Origin: Tautonia sociabilis
Lineage (GTDB): Bacteria > Planctomycetota > Planctomycetia > Isosphaerales > Isosphaeraceae
Length of the DNA: 64,000 nucleotides
Assembly (NCBI RefSeq): GCF_003977685.1
Contig: NZ_RYZH01000031.1
Location: 23,410 to 87,409, forward strand
Reading direction: 5' to 3'
The stretch's first letter is position 1, and every line of letters begins with the position of its first letter. The notes beneath the pieces are model-generated. The model did no database searches. It was given only the letters and a program-made list of their open reading frames with translations, and was not told the origin of the DNA. Position numbers and translations under genes: made by a program. Below, in pieces: positions 59,827 through 64,000 of the stretch.

Positions 59827-60210
59827 ATGCCGACGGATCGCGACGGCACGCTGCTGCTCGTCGAGGACGAGGAGCTCCTGCGCGGCCTCGTCTCGCAATT
59901 CCTGCGCGGGTCGGGCTTCCGGGTGGTCGAGGCCGCCGACGGCCTCGAGGCCCTCGACCGAATCGACCGGGACGGCCCGTTCGACCTGGCCCTGGTGGAC
60001 CTGAACCTGCCCCACCTCTCCGGGGTCGACGTCTGCCGACGCCTGCTCGGCCGATGGCCGACACACCCGGTGATCATCTGCAGCGCCGCCATCCTCTCCG
60101 AGCACGAAACCGCACTGCGGCAACTGGGCATCGACCACTACCTGACCAAGCCCTACCACCCCGAAACCCTGCTGGCCCTGGTGGCCCAGCGGCTCTCGAC
60201 CGCGGCCTGA
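59827..60210 (+). CDS. Single-domain response regulator (CheY-like)
   Basis: This 127-residue protein from MPTDRDGTLLLVEDEELLRG has the complete receiver domain: acidic pair Glu13-Asp14, phosphoacceptor Asp58 (LALVDLNLPHLSG), Ser86 and Lys108 (LTKPYHPETL). There is no output domain, so it acts through protein contacts or as a phosphate shuttle. No histidine kinase is adjacent. The 279-nt gap downstream shows no gene. Confidence 0.9.
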   Translation: MPTDRDGTLLLVEDEELLRGLVSQFLRGSGFRVVEAADGLEALDRIDRDGPFDLALVDLNLPHLSGVDVCRRLLGRWPTHPVIICSAAILSEHETALRQLGIDHYLTKPYHPETLLALVAQRLSTAA

Positions 60211-60489
60211 GCCGCCCCGGGTGATCGGTTCCCTGATCCGAGTCGGGTCGCCTCTCGGCCTCGGGAGCCCCTGGCGACAGGTCCACCGCCCGGGGTATCC
60301 CGATCGACGAACCGAACGACCCGGTCTGAGGCTCTGAGGCGTCGAGGCGCCGCGCGGCTAGGCAATCGGCCGGGCGCTCGGATAGAATAGCTCCCCGATC
60401 GTCGCATCGCAACGGCCGGCGGCGCCCGGATGCCCCCCGGCCCTCGCCGACCGCCGCCCCGCCATCGCCCCGGACGAAGGATCACGCCC

Positions 60490-60993
60490 ATGGCCGGCAA
60501 GCCGCAGAATCGCCTGGAGTTGCGCCGCCAGTACGAGGCCGCCGAGGACCTCGACCCGGTCGAGGACGACGCCGGCGTCGTCCTCGACGACGTCGACGAC
60601 GAGGACGAGGGCGAACGCAAGCCGAAGAAGAAGAAGCCGGCGCCCAAGAGCAAGGCCAAGTCCACCAAGACCGCCAAGCCGGCCGCCCGGATGCGGATCG
60701 TCTGGAACGTCGTCAACGACGCCTTCAAAACGGTGGCGACCTTCGAGTACGCCCAGAAGGCCGAGGCCGAGGCGAAGGCCGAGGAGCTCAACGCCAAGGG
60801 CAAGGGGACCTTCTTCGTCCAGAAGTCCAAGGAACCCATGCCCGACGACGCCCCCGGCCTGGGCGCCACCATCACCCGAGCGACCCCTCCTCCCCCCAAG
60901 GTCGTCCCCGAGGCCGAACTCGAGGCCGAGGAGGAGGAGGAAGAGGCCGAGGAGGAGGACGAGGACCTCGACGAGGAGGAGGACGAGGACTGA
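60490..60993 (+). CDS. Charged protein of unknown function with acidic tail
   Basis: This 167-residue protein from MAGKPQNRLELRRQYEAAED has three visible parts: an acidic then Lys-rich N-terminal segment (ERKPKKKKPAPKSKAKSTKT), a compact central block (RMRIVWNVVNDAFKTVATFE, YAQKAEAEAKAEELNAKGKG) that looks like a small alpha/beta domain, and a poly-Glu/Asp tail of about 35 residues. No family is recognised. The Lys-rich and acidic tracts suggest nucleic-acid or basic-protein contact, which is speculation. It stands alone on the plus strand. Confidence 0.7.
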   Translation: MAGKPQNRLELRRQYEAAEDLDPVEDDAGVVLDDVDDEDEGERKPKKKKPAPKSKAKSTKTAKPAARMRIVWNVVNDAFKTVATFEYAQKAEAEAKAEELNAKGKGTFFVQKSKEPMPDDAPGLGATITRATPPPPKVVPEAELEAEEEEEEAEEEDEDLDEEEDED

Positions 60994-61359
60994 TCCCCCA
61001 TCAGTCACCGATCCCCCCGCCGTCCCTTCCCGGACGCCGCTCCCCTCCCGACCCGATCCAGGCCCCACGATAGCCTGCCAACAACGCCGAGGACCCGTGC
61101 GCCGCGGGCTCGGCCTCCCAACCAGAGGCCGACCACCCACCCCGCTCAACGGCCTCCTCCACTCAGGCGGCCCAAACCGTGCCGCTCGGGACCTCGGCCT
61201 CCCGGATCGCCCTCCCCCGGTCCGCAACCCACCACCAGGCCCGGCTCGCGATGGGCAGGCGATCGCGCGAGCGGAGGAGTTCGATCGCGAGCGAAGGCCT
61301 GGCCCCCCCTGAGGCCTCGACCACATCGGCTTCGCCGTCACTCCCGCAGGTCTTCCATG
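60994..61359. other. Intergenic gap before tRNA-Phe
   Basis: This is about 370 nt after the charged protein gene. Short open frames on both strands look like noise. No gene, repeat or RNA recognised before the hairpin at 61360. Confidence 0.5.
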
Positions 61360-61397
61360 ACGAAAGGGGCCCAAAGAGGCCCCCTTCGTGTTCCCTT
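61360..61397 (+). terminator. Hairpin with terminator shape upstream of tRNA-Phe
   Basis: ACGAA pairs with TTCGT and GGGGCC with GGCCCC around one mismatch and a 6-nt loop, followed by GTTCCCTT. It could end the transcript of the charged protein gene before the tRNA promoter that starts 3 nt later. Confidence 0.55.
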
Positions 61398-61400
61398 CGA

Positions 61401-61429
61401 TTGACGACGCCGAGCCAAACCGCTATGAT
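61401..61429 (+). promoter_or_regulatory. tRNA-Phe promoter
   Basis: TTGACG (61401-61406) and TATGAT (61424-61429) are separated by exactly 17 nt, each matching five of six consensus bases. The tRNA begins 22 nt after the -10 box, leaving a short 5' leader for RNase P. Confidence 0.8.
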
Positions 61430-61450
61430 CCCCTGTCTCAGCACCATCTC

Positions 61451-61523
61451 GGGCAGATAGCTCAGCTGGTAGAGCACAGGACTGAAAATCCTGGTGTCGC
61501 CGGTTCGATCCCGGCTCTGCCCA
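61451..61523 (+). tRNA. tRNA-Phe (GAA)
   Basis: This 73-nt tRNA has acceptor arms GGGCAGA and TCTGCCC with A73. The D-arm is GCTCAGCTGGTAGAGC, the anticodon stem CAGGA/TCCTG encloses CTGAAAA with anticodon GAA, and the T-arm GCCGG-TTCGATC-CCGGC is complete. The CCA end is not encoded. It has its own promoter and terminator. Confidence 0.97.
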
Positions 61524-61539
61524 CTGCCGAATCAACCCG

Positions 61540-61575
61540 GCCCGAGGCGTCTATACCCGCCTCGGGCTTCTCTTT
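61540..61575 (+). terminator. Intrinsic terminator of tRNA-Phe
   Basis: GCCCGAGGCG and its complement CGCCTCGGGC (10 bp) form a stem with an 8-nt loop, followed by TTCTCTTT. It lies 17 nt after the tRNA. Confidence 0.85.
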
Positions 61576-62020
61576 GCGCCCCTCCGAGGCGGCGGATCAT
61601 CCACCGGGAATCCCGCCGGCCCTCGCCTCGATCCGCCCTGTCGCGGCTCCCGCTCGCCGACCAGGTGCTGCTGGATTGATGCCGTCGGTCCCGGTCGCGG
61701 CCTCCTCCCGGTCGGGGAGGCAAGGCCACCGCAGGGAGAACCGGGGCTCCGGGCTCGGATCGGCTGCCGGGTGAGAAGGCCGTTCTTCGAGGAGGCCCCC
61801 TCGCGGACGATCATCGACCAATGGGCCTCCCGCCGGTACGACAACCGACCCCGGTTCCCCAGCCTGCGGCATCAAGGACGAGCGGGAGGGGTAGTCTTGT
61901 GCCAGGCTCCAACGAGCCGCGATGAGGCACCTCACCTCCGCCCGGGTTTCTTCCTCCGGATGACCAGGATCAGGGCCCCCTGTCGGCCTTCGGCGACGGC
62001 CGCTCATCATTCCTCGGCCG
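61576..62020. other. Intergenic gap before the ArsR gene
   Basis: This is about 445 nt with only Arg/Gly/Pro-rich noise frames. Nothing was recognised until the ArsR promoter. Confidence 0.5.
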
Positions 62021-62049
62021 TTGACGAATCGTCGACTGGCTCGTATATT
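62021..62049 (+). promoter_or_regulatory. ArsR-AHSA1 promoter with palindrome in the spacer
   Basis: TTGACG (62021-62026) and TATATT (62044-62049) lie 17 nt apart. The palindrome GACGA-A-TCGTC (62023-62033) overlaps the -35 box, a typical place for autorepression by an ArsR protein. The ATG follows 35 nt after the -10. Confidence 0.7.
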
Positions 62050-62084
62050 TCCGATCGGCTATAGAACCAAAGGGCAATCAACCG

Positions 62085-62435
62085 ATGATGACCGGCAGCC
62101 TCGACACGACGTTCGCGGCCCTGTCCGACCCGACCCGGCGGGCGATCCTCGCCCGGCTGGCGGAGGGGGAGGCCACTGTGAACGAACTGGTGGCCCCGTT
62201 CAAGCTGAGCCAGCCGACGATCTCCAAGCATCTGAAGGTCCTGGAGAACGCGGGCCTGATCTCTCGGGGCCGGGACGCCCAGCGGCGGCCGTGCCGGCTC
62301 GAGGCCGGGCCGCTGGCTGAGGCGAACGCCTGGCTGGAGCGCTACCGGGCGATCTGGGAGGCCAATTTCGATCGGCTCGACGCCCTGCTGGACGAGATGA
62401 AGGTTGGGAAGAATCCCCGAAGGAGGGACCGATGA
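62085..62435 (+). CDS. ArsR family winged-helix repressor
   Basis: This 116-residue protein (MMTGSLDTTFAALSDPTRRA) has the ArsR winged-helix domain: SDPTRRAILARLAEGEATVN, recognition helix LSQPTISKHLKVLENAGLI and the wing RGRDAQRRPCRLEAGP. It lacks the CxC metal-binding motif of classic arsenic sensors. It belongs to the group that pairs with AHSA1/SRPBCC proteins ("SdpR/YgaV-like" in many genomes). The next gene overlaps by 4 nt (ATGA). A palindrome in its own promoter suggests self-repression. Confidence 0.9.
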   Translation: MMTGSLDTTFAALSDPTRRAILARLAEGEATVNELVAPFKLSQPTISKHLKVLENAGLISRGRDAQRRPCRLEAGPLAEANAWLERYRAIWEANFDRLDALLDEMKVGKNPRRRDR

Positions 62436-62635
62436 CGGACACGCTCAAGGTCACGACCGCCGGAGACCGTGAAATTATCATCTCCCGATCCTTCGATGCG
62501 TCTCAGGAGCTGGTCTGGGACGCGATGTCCCGGCCCGAGCTGCTCCGGCGCTGGATGGCCGGCCCGCCGGGCTGGGAGCTGACGACCTGCGAGGAAGACC
62601 AGCGGGTACTTGGTTACCGGGGCCTCGCCTGCTGA
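62432..62635 (+). pseudogene. AHSA1/SRPBCC protein truncated by an IS66-like insertion
   Basis: The first about 57 residues match the AHSA1 start: REIIISRSFDASQELVWDAM, PELLRRWMAGPPGWELTTCE and EDQRV. The family then continues for about 90 more residues with a VGG-type strand, but here the frame runs into LGYRGLAC and stops. An IS66-type transposase begins 40 nt later. The gene is therefore broken near 62,607. The intact protein would be a lipid- or ligand-binding helix-grip protein acting with the ArsR partner. Confidence 0.8.
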
Positions 62636-62654
62636 CCTGTAGCTCCGAGGCCCC
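62619..62654. repeat. Inverted repeat near the left end of the IS66-like element
   Basis: GGGGCCTCG (62619-62627) and CGAGGCCCC (62646-62654) are perfect 9-bp arms 18 nt apart, between the broken AHSA1 frame and the transposase ATG. It may block read-through transcription into the transposase or be a subterminal binding site. Confidence 0.55.
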
Positions 62655-62675
62655 CTCCTGTGTAGAACCGTCCTC

Positions 62676-63893
62676 ATGGCTGGCAGGGCACCCACCTACG
62701 ACGAACTCCTCGAACTGACCCGGCGGCAGGCCCGGCAGATCGACGAGCTGCGCTCCGAGGTCGAACGTCTCAAGGCCGAATTGGAGCAGGCCAGGAGGGC
62801 GGGCAAGCGTCAGGCCGCACCCTTCTCCAAGGGGCCGCCCAAGGGCGTCCCCAGGCGACCGGGACGCAAGGCCGGGCACCCGCCCCGCCACCGACCCCCG
62901 CCGCCGCCCGAGCAGGTCGGTCGCACCGTCGAGGTCCCACTCCCGACGAACTGCCCCGAGTGTCACGCCCCGCTGGATGACGCACCGACGACGATCCACG
63001 ACCAGGACCAGATCGACCTGCCCGAGCCGAAGCCGGTCATCACCCGCTTCCGGGTCCCGGTGGCCCGCTGCCCGGCCTGCTGCCGCCGGGTCCAGGGCCG
63101 CCACCCCGAGCAGACCTCCGACGCCCTGGGCGCCGCCGCCGTGCAGTACGGCCCCCGCCTGCTCGGGCTGGCCGCCGACCTGAAGCACCGCCTCGGCGTC
63201 TCCTACCGCAAGTGCTCGGCGGCGCTGCTGACCCTCACCGGGCTGGTGGTCGCCTCGGCGGCCCTGGTCCGCAGCGGCCACCGCCTGCGGCGGCTGGCCC
63301 GGCCCAGCTATGACGCCCTGGTCGAGGCCGCCCGCCGCAGCGAGGTGCAGCACGTCGATGAGACCGGCTGGAAGATCGGTGGTCGCTCGGCCTGGCTGTG
63401 GGTCTTCGCCGACGAGCACGCCACGCTGTCTCGCATCCGCCCGAGCCGGGGCCACGAGGTGGTCGTCGAGGTGCTGGGGGAGGAGTATGAGGGGGTGCTG
63501 GTCAGCGATTGCTTCCTGGCCGACGACCCGCTGGACTTCGCCAAGAGCAAGTGCACGGCCCACCTGCTGAAGCGGTGCTCGGAGGTGGAGCGGTCCAAGA
63601 GCCGTGGGGCGGTGCGGTTCAGCCGCCGGATGGCGGCGTTGCTGCGCCGGGCGATGGCGTTGAAGCGGCGCCGGGGGGCGATGAGCCCGCACGGCTATGC
63701 GGTGCAGCGGGGCAAGGTCCATGCGGAGTTGGACCGGCTGCTGGCCGGGACGTACACCGACCCGAACAACGCCCGGCTGGCGAAGCTGCTGCGCAAGCAC
63801 CGGGGCAGCGTGCTGGGGTTTTTGGACCATGACGGGGTGGAGGCGACGAACAACCTGGCCGAGCGGGAGGTGCGTATCCGTCCGGTGAAGACC
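62676..63893 (+). CDS. IS66 family transposase, C-terminus lost
   Basis: The transposase begins MAGRAPTYDELLELTRRQAR with an N-terminal coiled coil (QIDELRSEVERLKAELEQAR). A zinc-finger region follows with NCPECHAPL and RCPACCRRV. The DDE domain shows VQHVDETGWKIGGRSAWLWV, VLVSDCFLADD and VEATNNLAEREVR (the last acidic residue). After REVR the sequence no longer looks like IS66 (TILDARAARAQGGPGRQPAA), although the frame stays open to the window edge. About the last 50 residues of the family are missing, so it is probably inactive. Confidence 0.85.
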
Positions 63894-63937
63894 ATCCTTG
63901 ACGCCCGCGCGGCCCGAGCGCAGGGCGGCCCTGGCCG

Positions 63938-64000
63938 TCAGCCGGCGGCCAGGATGCGGCGGACCGACGTCCGGCCGATCCCCAGTCGCCGCGCGATCTC
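63938..64000 (-). CDS. C-terminal end of a serine-recombinase-like protein (partial)
   Basis: Only 20 codons are in the window. They read EIARRLGIGRTSVRRILAAG and stop, which fits the C-terminal helix-turn-helix of Tn3-type resolvases and related serine recombinases. It is opposite in strand to the IS66 transposase and starts where that gene loses similarity, suggesting a second mobile element inserted into it. The rest of the gene lies beyond the right edge. Confidence 0.5.
   Translation of the reverse strand, partial: EIARRLGIGRTSVRRILAAG

Larger units (their letters stand above)
62607..63900 (+). mobile_element. IS66-like insertion sequence, right part disrupted
   Basis: The left boundary is inferred from the point where AHSA1 similarity ends; the exact terminal repeat and target duplication could not be fixed. 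The element carries one IS66-type transposase. Its right end is not reached: transposase similarity stops near 63,893, where a second element seems to begin. No tnpA or tnpB accessory genes precede it, so it is of the single-gene IS66 (ISBst12-like) type. Confidence 0.7.

Noticed and set aside
59249..60064. An N-terminal extension of about 270 residues on NuoBCD.
   Set aside because: It is low-complexity, overlaps the small membrane gene and the response regulator on the other strand, and NuoB homology begins at the start at 59248.

Overview
The window is very GC-rich (by eye around 70%) DNA with strong third-position GC bias, so almost every real gene throws long shadow frames on the other strand. 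Gene content suggests a planctomycete, probably of the Isosphaeraceae (Tautonia/Isosphaera-like). The clues are an array of secreted amidohydrolase paralogs, a SUI1/eIF1-like protein, Gld-type ABC genes, a split and fused complex I operon, many GTG/TTG starts and few clear Shine-Dalgarno sites. The taxonomic call is inference: no rRNA or marker comparison was possible.

Layout. 1-11.9 kb, minus strand: seven consecutive amidohydrolase-like genes (nine domains), of which only one keeps the HxH metal motif. 12-17 kb: a 1,678-residue DUF4011-helicase-nuclease protein like single-gene defence helicases. 17-20 kb: a membrane protein, cytidine deaminase and a siroheme sulfite reductase with a good promoter and operator-like palindrome. 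20-22.5 kb, plus strand: tandem repeat arrays, then an unknown protein, DinB-like, SUI1-like and small membrane genes. 22.7-26 kb, minus: secreted esterase, CoaC-type flavoprotein and an Mrr-type nuclease. 26-32.6 kb, minus: a Gld-like ABC operon (ATPase, permease, GldG-like, DUF4340). 33.5-37.8 kb, plus: def, fmt, miaB and a SUKH-like gene. 38-49 kb: envelope and glycan genes (GT39-like, flippase-like, GT2), sugar isomerase, a second ABC exporter, an FAD amine-oxidase-like enzyme and a rhomboid protease.

49-59 kb, minus strand: a complex I operon in the order nuoBCD (one triple fusion), nuoI, a small unknown gene, nuoA, nuoH, nuoJ, nuoK, nuoN. nuoE, nuoF, nuoG, nuoL and nuoM are absent from this locus. 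The most striking observation is that nuoJ carries a roughly 400-residue WD40-like beta-propeller inserted between its fourth and fifth membrane helices, while the NuoJ sequence on both sides is intact.

59-64 kb: a small membrane gene with a leaderless-looking promoter, a response regulator, a charged unknown protein, tRNA-Phe with promoter and terminator, and an ArsR-AHSA1 pair. The AHSA1 gene is cut by an IS66-like element. The IS66 transposase itself appears to be interrupted near the right edge by another element, of which only the last 20 residues of a serine-recombinase-like protein are visible.
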